Below are positions 26,690-34,900 of a stretch of 41,827 nt of DNA, piece by piece. Position 1 is the stretch's first letter. Every line of letters begins with the position of its first letter. The stretch is from an uncultured Prevotella sp. (GTDB taxonomy: Bacteria > Bacteroidota > Bacteroidia > Bacteroidales > Bacteroidaceae): the NCBI GenBank assembly GCA_900543975.1, contig UQTI01000019.1:1-41827 (forward strand), written 5' to 3'. The position numbers and the translations under genes were made by a program. The notes below the pieces were generated by a model. The model was not told the origin of the DNA. It worked only from the letters and a program-made list of their open reading frames with translations, and did not search any database.

Positions 26690-27235
26690 ATGACAACTGA
26701 CGAACAAAACTTGCAACGCCAACTTGCCGACCCTCAACGCTGCAGAGCGGCCTTTGCCGAGGTGGTGCGCCTGTATAGCGAACAGCTCTACTGGAAGGTG
26801 CGCCGCATGGTACTCAACCATGACGATGCCAACGACATCTTGCAGAACGTTTTCATAAAGGCGTGGAACAACCTCGACGAGTTTCATAATAAAGCAAAAA
26901 TATCTACTTGGCTATACCGGATAGCAGTGAACGAATCGCTCGACTTCCTGCGCCGGCAAAAGAAGACAGCAGAGATAAGTGCTGACGAGGAACCAACGGT
27001 GGCAGCACAACTCTTGGCCGACGACTTTTTTGATGGCGACCACACCGAGGCGTTGCTGCAAGAAGCTATAACACAGCTGCCCGACGTGCAGCGCGTGGTG
27101 TTCAACCTACGTTATTTTGACGAGATGAAATATTCGGACATAAGCAAGATGCTAAACACCAGCGAGGGAGCTCTAAAAGCAAGCTATCACATCGCCGTAA
27201 AAAAAATTACCGCATATTTGCATGACCGCGATTAA
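26690..27235 (+). CDS. ECF-family RNA polymerase sigma factor
   Basis: Extracytoplasmic-function sigma factor of 181 residues. Region 2 (about 22-90) includes LYWKVRRMVLNHDDANDILQ and the -10-binding ISTWLYRIAVNESLDFLRRQ. Region 4 (about 120-175) has LPDVQRVVFNLRYFDEMKYSDIS followed by the recognition helix region SEGALKASYHIAVKKI. An acidic linker joins the two. It begins immediately after the L,D-transpeptidase stop and is followed by a membrane protein and a Spy-like protein, the usual setting of a sigma factor under envelope control. Confidence 0.93.
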   Translation: MTTDEQNLQRQLADPQRCRAAFAEVVRLYSEQLYWKVRRMVLNHDDANDILQNVFIKAWNNLDEFHNKAKISTWLYRIAVNESLDFLRRQKKTAEISADEEPTVAAQLLADDFFDGDHTEALLQEAITQLPDVQRVVFNLRYFDEMKYSDISKMLNTSEGALKASYHIAVKKITAYLHDRD

Positions 27236-27299
27236 ACCTCATGAAAGAAAATTCGTCAAATAAGCAAAACAGTAAATGACTTTTATAACGCATACCACT

Positions 27300-27680
27300 A
27301 TGATAGCAGAAGAAAAATACCTTGAAGACAAATATGGCAAGAAACAGCCATTCAAGGTGCCTAACGGCTATTTCGACAGCTTTGCAGATAACCTGATGGA
27401 CAAACTGCCAGAGCAACAGCCTGTCATGACACCACATATATCTATGTGGCGCAAGTGGCACAAGCTGCGCCTTACCGTGGCTGTGGCAGCAAGCGTGTGT
27501 GCTGTTATGTTCAGCGTCATGACATTCATGCACGACACCAAACCAGCACACTCTCAATTGGCTAACAACCACACAACAAAAGCCGTGACAAGCGACAGCT
27601 ACAACACGCTCGACGTTGCAGCCGACTATACCATGCTCGACAACGATGACATCTATGTCTTGGTTTCGGAAATTCAATAA
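27300..27680 (+). CDS. Single-pass membrane protein, putative anti-sigma partner
   Basis: Protein of 126 residues starting MIAEEKYLEDKYG. A charged cytoplasmic N-terminal part of about 60 residues (containing PFKVPNGYFDSFADNLMDKLP) is followed by one membrane helix (about 62-85) and a short outer tail. The frame is open from 27276, but the ATG at 27300 gives the usual start for this family. Position directly after an ECF sigma factor and this topology suggest an anti-sigma factor or its partner. I recognise no known anti-sigma domain, so the role is inferred. Confidence 0.65.
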   Translation: MIAEEKYLEDKYGKKQPFKVPNGYFDSFADNLMDKLPEQQPVMTPHISMWRKWHKLRLTVAVAASVCAVMFSVMTFMHDTKPAHSQLANNHTTKAVTSDSYNTLDVAADYTMLDNDDIYVLVSEIQ

Positions 27681-27696
27681 AAAAACAACATTAATA

Positions 27697-28188
27697 ATGA
27701 AAAGAATCATTTTCCTATTCATACTCACCATCGTCATGGCAGCAGCGCAAGCTCAACCACCCATGCCTGAAGGTCCCGACATGCCTAATCGCCAAATGCG
27801 TCACGGGCAGCGCCACCATCGCCCACCGTTTGACCCTGCCAAGTTTGAGAAAGAACTTGAACAGTTCATTGTCACGGAAGCGGCACTCACACCCTCTGAA
27901 TCGGCAAAGTTCTTCCCCGTTTACCGCGAGATGCGCAAGAAGCTAATGTCCTATTTCAGTGACATGCAGCGCAACAGGTTTGTCGACACCTCCGACAACA
28001 AAGCTTGTGAACGCGCCATAAGAGAGGCCGACCAACGCGACCTCGACCTTAAACTGCTACAACGCGAATATCATGAAAAGTTCATGGTCATCCTATCACC
28101 CGCTAAAGCAATGAAGGTGATACGCGCCGAAGAAAAATTCCACCGACAGATATTCAGAAAAGTGGCAGGACGCGATGCCAAAAGGTAA
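27697..28188 (+). CDS. Spy/CpxP-like periplasmic protein
   Basis: Exported helical protein of 163 residues starting at the ATG at 27697; the frame is open from 27616, but the signal peptide MKRIIFLFILTIVMAAAQAQ fixes the start. After it comes a Met/His-rich stretch (NRQMRHGQRHHRPP) and helices with the LTPSESAKFFPVY pattern of Spy/CpxP-type sensors and chaperones. In the sigma operon it could act as a periplasmic sensor like CnrX or as a chaperone. The His-rich segment suggests metal binding, but that is untested. The stop codon lies inside an 18-bp tandem repeat. Confidence 0.72.
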   Translation: MKRIIFLFILTIVMAAAQAQPPMPEGPDMPNRQMRHGQRHHRPPFDPAKFEKELEQFIVTEAALTPSESAKFFPVYREMRKKLMSYFSDMQRNRFVDTSDNKACERAIREADQRDLDLKLLQREYHEKFMVILSPAKAMKVIRAEEKFHRQIFRKVAGRDAKR

Positions 28189-28212
28189 AGACAAGCCAAA
28201 AGGTAAAGAGGC
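28177..28212. repeat. 18-bp direct repeat spanning a stop codon
   Basis: GCCAAAAGGTAAAGACAA at 28177-28194 is followed by a second copy at 28195-28212 with changes only in its last bases. The TAA stop of the Spy-like gene (28186-28188) is inside the first copy. Related AGGCGTGAGCC segments continue to about 28243. Confidence 0.75.
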
Positions 28213-28285
28213 GTGAGCCCAAAGACTAAGAAAGGCGTGAGCCACGAACACCCAAAACATTATCAGCAAAGAAGACAAAACAACG

Positions 28286-29017
28286 ATGCAACGATATTTC
28301 GTACATTTTGCCTACGATGGCACCAACTATCACGGATGGCAAATACAACCCAACGGCATCTCTGTGCAGGAGGTGCTGCAAAAGGCGCTGTCAACAATTT
28401 TAAGAGAAGATATCAATGTTGTGGGAGCAGGACGCACCGATGCTGGCGTACATGCACGACACATGGTGGCACACTTTGAGACAGAACGTCCATTCGACAC
28501 CGCACAGCTCGCTTACAAGCTAAACCGCTTGCTGCCACGCGACGTGTCGGTATATAAGGTAGAGCCTGTGGCTCCCGACATGCACGCACGGTTCAGCGCA
28601 ACAAAACGCACATACCATTATTATATCCATACGGCGAAGAACCCGTTTCGCCGCACCTACTCATGCGAGCTTCATTATGACCTCGACTTCGATCTGATGA
28701 ACAAAGCAGCTGCTTACCTTCTTGAAGTTGACGACTTCGGTGCCTTCTGCAAGGCTGGAGCTGATGTGAAGACAACGCTATGTGACGTGACGGAAGCATG
28801 CTGGATAAAGGAGGGTGAGCACGAGTGGCATTTCAGAATCGCCGCCAACCGCTTCCTTCGCAATATGGTACGCGCCGTGGTGGGCACACTCATCGATGTA
28901 GGACGTCACCGCGTGACGCTAGAACAGTTTCATGCCATCGTGGCGGGCAAGAGCCGCTCCGATGCAGGCGAGAGCATGCCAGGGAACGCGCTGTTTTTAG
29001 AAGAGGTGGAGTATTAA
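28286..29017 (+). CDS. truA: tRNA pseudouridine synthase A
   Basis: Modifies uridines 38-40 in the anticodon arm of tRNAs. The 243 residues carry FAYDGTNYHGWQIQPN, the catalytic-Asp motif GAGRTDAGVHA at about residues 48-58 and the late RFLRNMVRAVVGTLIDVG segment. Full length for the family. The 97-bp spacer before it is repeat-rich. A dispersed palindromic repeat lies just after its stop. Confidence 0.96.
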   Translation: MQRYFVHFAYDGTNYHGWQIQPNGISVQEVLQKALSTILREDINVVGAGRTDAGVHARHMVAHFETERPFDTAQLAYKLNRLLPRDVSVYKVEPVAPDMHARFSATKRTYHYYIHTAKNPFRRTYSCELHYDLDFDLMNKAAAYLLEVDDFGAFCKAGADVKTTLCDVTEACWIKEGEHEWHFRIAANRFLRNMVRAVVGTLIDVGRHRVTLEQFHAIVAGKSRSDAGESMPGNALFLEEVEY

Positions 29018-29029
29018 GGTTAAAGCCCA

Positions 29030-29143
29030 CCACTCCGAAGCCCCACCACCGCGCCGCGCAAGCGCGGCTCACCCCTCCCCGTTGGAGAGGGGAGTGATGT
29101 GCTAAGGCTATTGAATTCTTCACTCTTCGTTCTTCACTCTTCA
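29030..29143. repeat. Dispersed palindromic element, copy 1
   Basis: Begins AGCCCCACC, then a 7-bp hairpin GCCGCGC-AA-GCGCGGC (29053-29068), then ACCCCTCCCC with GAGGGGAGT completing a second stem, and ends in two 14-bp units TTCTTCACTCTTCG/A (29116-29143). The same order recurs at 30142-30304 on the other side of the EamA gene in the same orientation. Confidence 0.8.
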
Positions 29144-29205
29144 CTTATAAAGCTCTTCACTTAAAAAAATTTTTCGTTTTTCACTTTTCCATTTTCCCTT
29201 ATATC

Positions 29206-30123
29206 ATGTGGCTACTTTTAGCATTTCTCTCTGCCTCTCTGTTAGGTTTTTATGATGTATTCAAGAAAATGGCGTTGCGCGGCAACGCCGTAATACCGGT
29301 GTTGTTCCTCAACACACTGTTCTGCACCCTTATTTTCCTTCCCTTCATCATCGGCTCGGCGGTTGGATGGCTTGATGACAGTTCGATGTTTTATGTCGAG
29401 ACCTGTGGATGGAACGTACATAAGTTCATTATCCTCAAAAGCATCATCGTGCTCTCGTCATGGGTCTTCGGCTATTTTGCCATGAAGCACCTACCCATAA
29501 CCATCGTAGGACCGATAAACGCCACGCGACCCGTCATGGTGCTCATAGGTGCCATGCTCGTGTTTGGCGAACAGCTTAACGCATGGCAGTGGGCCGGTGT
29601 GCTCCTCGCCATCATCTCGTTCTTCATGCTCAGCAGAAGTGGAAAGAAAGAGGGCATCGACTTCAAACATGACAAATGGATCTATTTTCTTGTGCTCGCA
29701 GCCATTTGTGGAGCCATCAGCGGACTGTATGACAAATTTCTCATGGCACCAGTAGCTAACGGCGGACTGGGCTTGAGTCGCATGGTTGTACAGAGCTGGT
29801 ATAACATCTACCAGTGCGCCATGATGTTCACCGCCATGATGCTCCTGTGGTGGCCCAAACGGGCTAACACCACACCTCTTCATTGGCATTGGAGCATCGT
29901 GTTTATAAGCGTGTTCCTCAGCGCTGCCGACTTTGTTTATCTCTACGCCCTGAGCATGCCCGCATCCATGATCTCTATCGTGTCGATGGTGCGAAGAGGA
30001 AGCGTCATCGTGAGTTTCCTCTTTGGTGCCGCCATGTTTCATGAGAAGAACCTCAAGGGTAAGGTCGTGGACCTTCTGCTTGTGTTGTTAGGAATGATTT
30101 GTTTGTATATTGGAAGCAGATAA
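29206..30123 (+). CDS. EamA/DMT-family transporter
   Basis: Inner-membrane protein of 305 residues with about ten membrane helices in two EamA halves. The first half contains FGYFAMKHLPITIVGPINAT and the second YLYALSMPASMISIVSMVRR, the repeated glycine/proline-containing region of the family. Substrate is not predictable; DMT members export amino acids, sugars or metabolites. The gene is bracketed by two direct copies of the dispersed repeat, so it may have been moved or be prone to deletion. Codon use looks like its neighbours. Confidence 0.85.
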   Translation: MWLLLAFLSASLLGFYDVFKKMALRGNAVIPVLFLNTLFCTLIFLPFIIGSAVGWLDDSSMFYVETCGWNVHKFIILKSIIVLSSWVFGYFAMKHLPITIVGPINATRPVMVLIGAMLVFGEQLNAWQWAGVLLAIISFFMLSRSGKKEGIDFKHDKWIYFLVLAAICGAISGLYDKFLMAPVANGGLGLSRMVVQSWYNIYQCAMMFTAMMLLWWPKRANTTPLHWHWSIVFISVFLSAADFVYLYALSMPASMISIVSMVRRGSVIVSFLFGAAMFHEKNLKGKVVDLLLVLLGMICLYIGSR

Positions 30124-30141
30124 AGAAAGAACAGCACATAA

Positions 30142-30304
30142 AGCCCCACCCCCTCGCAGCCCAAGGGCTGCTAACCCCTCCCCTTCTTGCTCTGGCAAGC
30201 GACCAAAGGCCGAGCGATAGAGGGGAGTTATATGCAAAGACTTTTGAATTCTTCACTCTTCGTTCTTCACTCTTCGTTCTTCACTCTTCGTTCTTCACTC
30301 TTCA
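30142..30304. repeat. Dispersed palindromic element, copy 2, with nested REP-like insert
   Basis: Begins AGCCCCACC, then the 7-bp hairpin GCAGCCC-AA-GGGCTGC (30156-30171), then ACCCCTCCCC. A nested GCTCTGGCAAGCGAC..CGAGCG segment at about 30191-30217 follows, as at window position 25-50, then AGAGGGGAGT, and finally four 14-bp units TTCTTCACTCTTCG/A (30249-30304). Copy 1 lacks the insert and has only two 14-bp units. Confidence 0.82.
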
Positions 30305-30342
30305 CTTAATAAGGCGTCAGCCTTTTTTTACCTTTTTACCTG

Positions 30343-30410
30343 TTTACCTTTAAAAACTCTTTTACCTTAAAAAACTCTTTTACCTTAAAAAACTCTTTTA
30401 CCTTAAAAAA
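30343..30410. repeat. 18-bp tandem repeat x3.8
   Basis: Units of TTTACCTTAAAAAACTCT at 30343-30360 (one change), 30361-30378 and 30379-30396, plus a partial copy 30397-30410. The copies are nearly identical, so expansion was recent. They are contiguous, without spacers. Confidence 0.88.
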
Positions 30411-30467
30411 TATAACCTTTTTAGTATTTTTTTGAACATAATGTGAGGTTCTATAGATTAAAAATGT

Positions 30468-30475
30468 TACCTTTG
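30468..30475 (+). promoter_or_regulatory. Possible -7 element of dapA
   Basis: TACCTTTG fits TAnnTTTG, but no TTTG lies at -33. If used, dapA has a leader of about 300 nt that contains the 21-bp repeat array and the hairpin at 30691-30736. Confidence 0.4.
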
Positions 30476-30529
30476 CAAAAATTAAGCTAAAGCCGTGTGC
30501 TATGCTTCCACTAAAAAGAAAAGAACAAT

Positions 30530-30634
30530 GTTGGCTTAAAGATGCCATTTATTGGCTTAAAGATGCCATCTGTTGGTTTAAAGATAACCATTGTTGGTGA
30601 TAGACAGAACAATGTTGGTGGGAGATGATGGCAA
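30530..30634. repeat. 21-bp degenerate tandem repeat in the dapA leader
   Basis: Five consecutive 21-bp units begin at 30530, 30551, 30572, 30593 and 30614. Each opens with GTTGG or ATTGG, and the first three continue with CTTAAAGATGCC-like sequence. The units diverge progressively towards the 3' end. They fall inside the predicted dapA leader. Confidence 0.75.
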
Positions 30635-30690
30635 GGCTTGACAACAAGTAAAAGATAATAACAATAAAAATAAGGTAAAAGGCAACGGCC

Positions 30691-30780
30691 AAACCTATTG
30701 GCGTGTGACTGCGCATTTGTGTCCGCCAGTAGGTTTCGTCGAGCATACATCTGAAGTTTTTATAGAAAAACAGTCACATT
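30691..30780 (+). promoter_or_regulatory. Candidate cis-regulatory RNA in the dapA leader
   Basis: AAACCTATTGGCG (30691-30703) pairs with CGCCAGTAGGTTT (30724-30736), 13 bp with one G-U pair. The 20-nt loop starts with TGTGACTG (30704-30711), which is an exact complement of CAGTCACA at 30771-30778, two bases before the dapA ATG. The loop could therefore pair with the translation start region and form a pseudoknot. No T run follows the hairpin, so it is not a terminator. Confidence 0.55.
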
Positions 30781-31668
30781 ATGGCTCAGAATATTTTTAA
30801 AGGATTAGGAGTAGCTCTAATCACCCCGTTCACACCCGAAGGGGATGTAGACACAAAGTCGTTAAAGCGTTTGGTGGAATACCAGATTCAGAACGGTGCC
30901 GACTTTCTTTGCATCCTCGCTACAACAGGCGAGACACCTTGTCTCTCGGCTGAAGAGAAAGAAACGATTAAGCAGTTGGTCGTAGACGTAAACCAGGGCC
31001 GCGTGCCCATCCTCATGGGATGCGGCGGCAACAACACACGAGCTGTGGTTGAAGAACTGAAGAACGCCAACTGGAAAGGCATTGATGGTGTGCTGAGCGT
31101 ATGTCCCTACTATAACAAACCCTCACAGGAAGGTCTGTACCAACATTTCAAGGCCATTGCCGAGGCAAGCCCTCTGCCCGTGGTGCTCTATAACGTGCCG
31201 GGACGAACAGGCGTGAACCTGAAGGCAGAAACCACCATCCGTCTGGCTCGCGACTGCGAAAACATCGTGGCCATAAAAGAGGCAAGCGGCAGCTTGGAAC
31301 AGGTTGACGAGATCATAAAGAACAAGCCCTCGCGCTTCGACGTCATCAGCGGCGACGATGCTCTGACGTTCCAGATGGTAGCCAGCGGTGCAGCCGGCGT
31401 AATCTCGGTCATCGGCAACGCCCTACCCAAGGAGTTCTCACGAATGATTCGTCTTGAGTTCAACGGCGAGTATGAGCCTGCACGAAAGATTCATCATCGT
31501 TTCAACGAGCTCTACTCTCTGCTCTTCGTCGACGGCAACCCCGCTGGCGTTAAGGCTCTCCTCCACGAGATGGGATTCATTGACAACGTGTTGCGCCTGC
31601 CTCTCGTGCCTACACGTCTCACAACAATACAGAAAATTTCAAACATATTGAAAGATCTGAAGATCTAA
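30781..31668 (+). CDS. dapA: 4-hydroxy-tetrahydrodipicolinate synthase
   Basis: First committed enzyme of the diaminopimelate/lysine branch, condensing pyruvate with aspartate semialdehyde. TIM-barrel protein of 295 residues. The Schiff-base Lys166 is in VAIKEASG, Tyr137 in LYNVPGRTG, and the TTGE motif follows ILA near residue 47. GALPKEFS-type late segments are also family-like. Monocistronic, with a long stem terminator downstream and a structured leader upstream. Confidence 0.96.
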   Translation: MAQNIFKGLGVALITPFTPEGDVDTKSLKRLVEYQIQNGADFLCILATTGETPCLSAEEKETIKQLVVDVNQGRVPILMGCGGNNTRAVVEELKNANWKGIDGVLSVCPYYNKPSQEGLYQHFKAIAEASPLPVVLYNVPGRTGVNLKAETTIRLARDCENIVAIKEASGSLEQVDEIIKNKPSRFDVISGDDALTFQMVASGAAGVISVIGNALPKEFSRMIRLEFNGEYEPARKIHHRFNELYSLLFVDGNPAGVKALLHEMGFIDNVLRLPLVPTRLTTIQKISNILKDLKI

Positions 31669-31718
31669 AAACAAGACGTTCAACAGAACAAGCAACAGCA
31701 CATAACAACACATATCAG

Positions 31719-31797
31719 CACACGTCCCCGAAGCGATCGAACACAAGCAAACAGATTGTTTTGCATGCGTCACATCGCTTCGCGGACGTGTGTTTTT
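31719..31797 (+). terminator. Long-stem terminator of dapA
   Basis: CACACGTCC-C-CGAAGCGAT (31719-31737) pairs with the complementary stretch 31774-31792 with a single mismatch, followed by seven T. A smaller inner hairpin (GCAAA/TTTTGC) sits in the 36-nt loop. Confidence 0.85.
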
Positions 31798-31938
31798 TTG
31801 TGCAAAACAGACAATAAAACGTTGGGCTACGAACAAAAACAGTGACTTTAAATAAAATTGACAAACCATAATAGGATATAAGCGAAAAAACTTGTAACTT
31901 AGCAAGTTGAAACAATCAAATCTCTAAAATTCATTATT

Positions 31939-34900
31939 ATGGCACAACAATTTTATCAAAAAGGAAAATTTTACACCTTACCCATTATTGAAATAAGAAA
32001 CGAAGGAACAAACTCGTTTTTCATAGTTGACGCAAACGGGCGCGAATATGCAATCAAGATGTTCGATTTCCAAAAGACCGATAGCGATGTGAGTCAACTG
32101 AAAGAATTGCCTTGCATGGTTAAAGACGTTCACGGCGACAGCATTGTGTTTGTACAAAATTTTGCGCAGATGTTCGGCAACAGATACGTTGCGGGCAACA
32201 CATACCAATTTGTTGTGAACAAGGAAGCCAATAATGCAGACAACGATTTCAGATATTATGATGTGAGAGACAAGAACGGTCTGCCGTTCCGCTTAAAATG
32301 TGACAAAGACACATACCTTATTCCTAACCAGAAGATAAGCTGTTTGCTCTCACGGCCAAGCCAGAACAAACTGATAATTTCTCTCGTAGAAGAAGACAAG
32401 CAATCGGCAACCCAGTGTGTTACCCCAGAAACATTGCTTGAAGAAGCGGGCGTGGAAGAACCTATGCGCTGCTACATCATTGAACGGTTCCACACACACG
32501 ACGGCTTTGCCGAAGCACGCCAGTTTCTTAACGACAACAATGCGGCATGGATAATTAAAGCCGTCATGGCGGTGAACAACGCAGAGAGATGGACAGGCAT
32601 GCGCGATGCCAACAAGCTGCGACTGCTCAACAGCTACCGAAGGGTATGTGCTTATCTGCTTGAAGACACCGACTACCTGTTACAGTTTAGCGAATCGGAA
32701 CGCGACAACTACCAGGAATGGGTGGCAGAACGCGTGGCGGTGGCCGACACTTACATCGAATGTCTGCAACTGATGAAGGAGAACAGATGCAGCGACGAGA
32801 TTGACGCCATCCTCGGCAAGATACGCCGCTCAGGGTTTATCCTGCACCCGCACCGCCGTATGCAGCTTATGATCGCCATCTTCTCCATGCAGCCACAACT
32901 TCTTGACGACAAGTTCGACTCTATCCTTAACCTCGTCGCCGAATGTGCAAAAAACTGGAAGCAGCAATCGTTCACCAATGCCTTCTCCAATTTCCTCAGG
33001 TTCTACATCACCTCAAACAGCGAGAAGACAAGCCGCGTGGCGGTGGTGGACGACGAGAAGAGCAGGGTGTTGCTCAACCGCATGGTGCGTTCCATCTGTT
33101 TCCTGCTCCTCATGACCGACCATAACGATCCACAACGCCTCTATTTCAGGTCCATGCTCATGCACTGTCTGTCGTTCGTGCGCTCCAAGCAGATGCTCAA
33201 CACCGACAGCGTGATAAACAAAGCCAACGAAGACAAGCTCGTGGAACGTGCCTTCAACGCCTTGCAGCTTGCCGATGACAACGGTGTCGACTTGACATGG
33301 AACAGCGACTTCGGTAGCATCGACCTCCTGGCTTACCGCATGGCTAACGCCAAAGACGAGGGCGGCATCATGATGACTCGCTCCTTTGAGGCACACAACG
33401 TGCGCTTCACGGTCAGCCCCGACGGCATAACGCTCTCGCGCTCAGTGGCAGGAAAGAAGGAGCGCAACGTTCTGCCACAAGGGTTTCCTGGCTGGCACAA
33501 CCTGCAACTGTTCCTCGACTCGCCAAGCAAATACACAATCAGCAAACAGACAAAAGCCATAAAGCAATGGAAAACATTCTGGACCGACGTGGAGCACGGA
33601 CTGTTTGAGAAACGCACGCTCACAAAGAAAAAGATCACCAAATGGGCGCCAGAGGTCGGAACAGAGGTGTTCGTGCGGGTGCTGCACAAAGACAGCACCA
33701 ACCCCTACCGCTTCTTTTGTAAGATTGAAGACACAAGCTATGAAGGCGAGGGATGGATTGATGTCTACCAGAAAGGCGGCTCTATAGGCATGTTCCATTT
33801 CGACCCTAAGTTTGACGTCAACTCGTTCACATACGACGGCCAGTCCATGCTTCTGCGCGTGCGTGTCAACTCGGTAAGCTCGCCCAACGAAGAGAAGATC
33901 TATTACACCTTCGACTGCATGTCGTTCATCGACAACATGATACAAGAGCAGGTGGCCTTTCACGAAGAGTCAAACTGCACCATCGTCCACCACGACATTG
34001 CCAACAACGTGTTCTTGGGCATCACATCACGCGGCTACGGCATCTTCATTCCTGTCACTCCCGACAACGACTATTACGCCATGGGCGACACGGTGCGCGT
34101 GCGCGTCACCAACAGCTCATCGCCAAGAGCCATACAAGGCGAGATTGTGGGTCCCGGAACCGACATCGTCAACATTAAAGAGGCGGCAGAAGACATTCTG
34201 CAAACCTACTGGCGCTATGAGGGCGGTGCCGTGCATGAAGAGACAGAAGAGGAGCTCGAAGAGCAAGCCATGGAGGCTTCGGAGGAGAATTTTGACGCCG
34301 CCCACATGGCTGAGATAATAAACATCCTCGACCATAAGGCCATCATGAGTTCCGACACCATAACAGCCTATGCCTTCCTTGCCATAGCCCATATCCTGGC
34401 AAAGATGATCGACAACGAGTCGATGCTGCAATATATCGAGCAGCGACAGCACCTCCTTGGAATCCTCGACGACTATGCCACCAACGGCAGCGTCAACGAC
34501 CAGGAGCTCGAGAGCCTTGACAACGACAGCAACGACCTCATGGAGTGTTACCCCTATCTGCGCCAACGCCTCACAGAGCTGCGCATCATAACCTGTCTGG
34601 GACGTGCCGACCTCAACAGCTTCCTGTGGAACATCTGCAACACCTACTCGCACGACAAGCTCGGCAAGCTCTCCCGACTGATGCTCAGCTACAACCTGGC
34701 TGAAGGCTTTGCGCTCAACGACTATCAAGAGGCTGTGGTGGCAAAGATAAAGAGTCTGCTCAACGTCAACGTGACGCTTCCCAAGATCTACTCGTTCGGA
34801 GAGGAGACACAGCAACGAGAGTTTAAGACATCTATCGTGTTCCCCCCAAACAACAACATGCGTGCCGACATCAAACAGCAGACATTCAACGTGATGAAGG

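Noticed and set aside
28890..29144. Minus-strand ORF (84 residues), and a similar one at 30053-30256
   Set aside because: Both translate the dispersed palindromic repeat (shared RGGVS..AAR.WGF); they are repeat artefacts, not genes.
30249..30410. Possible CRISPR array
   Set aside because: The 14-bp and 18-bp units are contiguous with no unique spacers, and no cas genes are present.
30484..30780. Known lysine riboswitch upstream of dapA
   Set aside because: The multi-helix lysine riboswitch consensus was not recognisable; only a single hairpin with a loop-to-start complementarity is seen.
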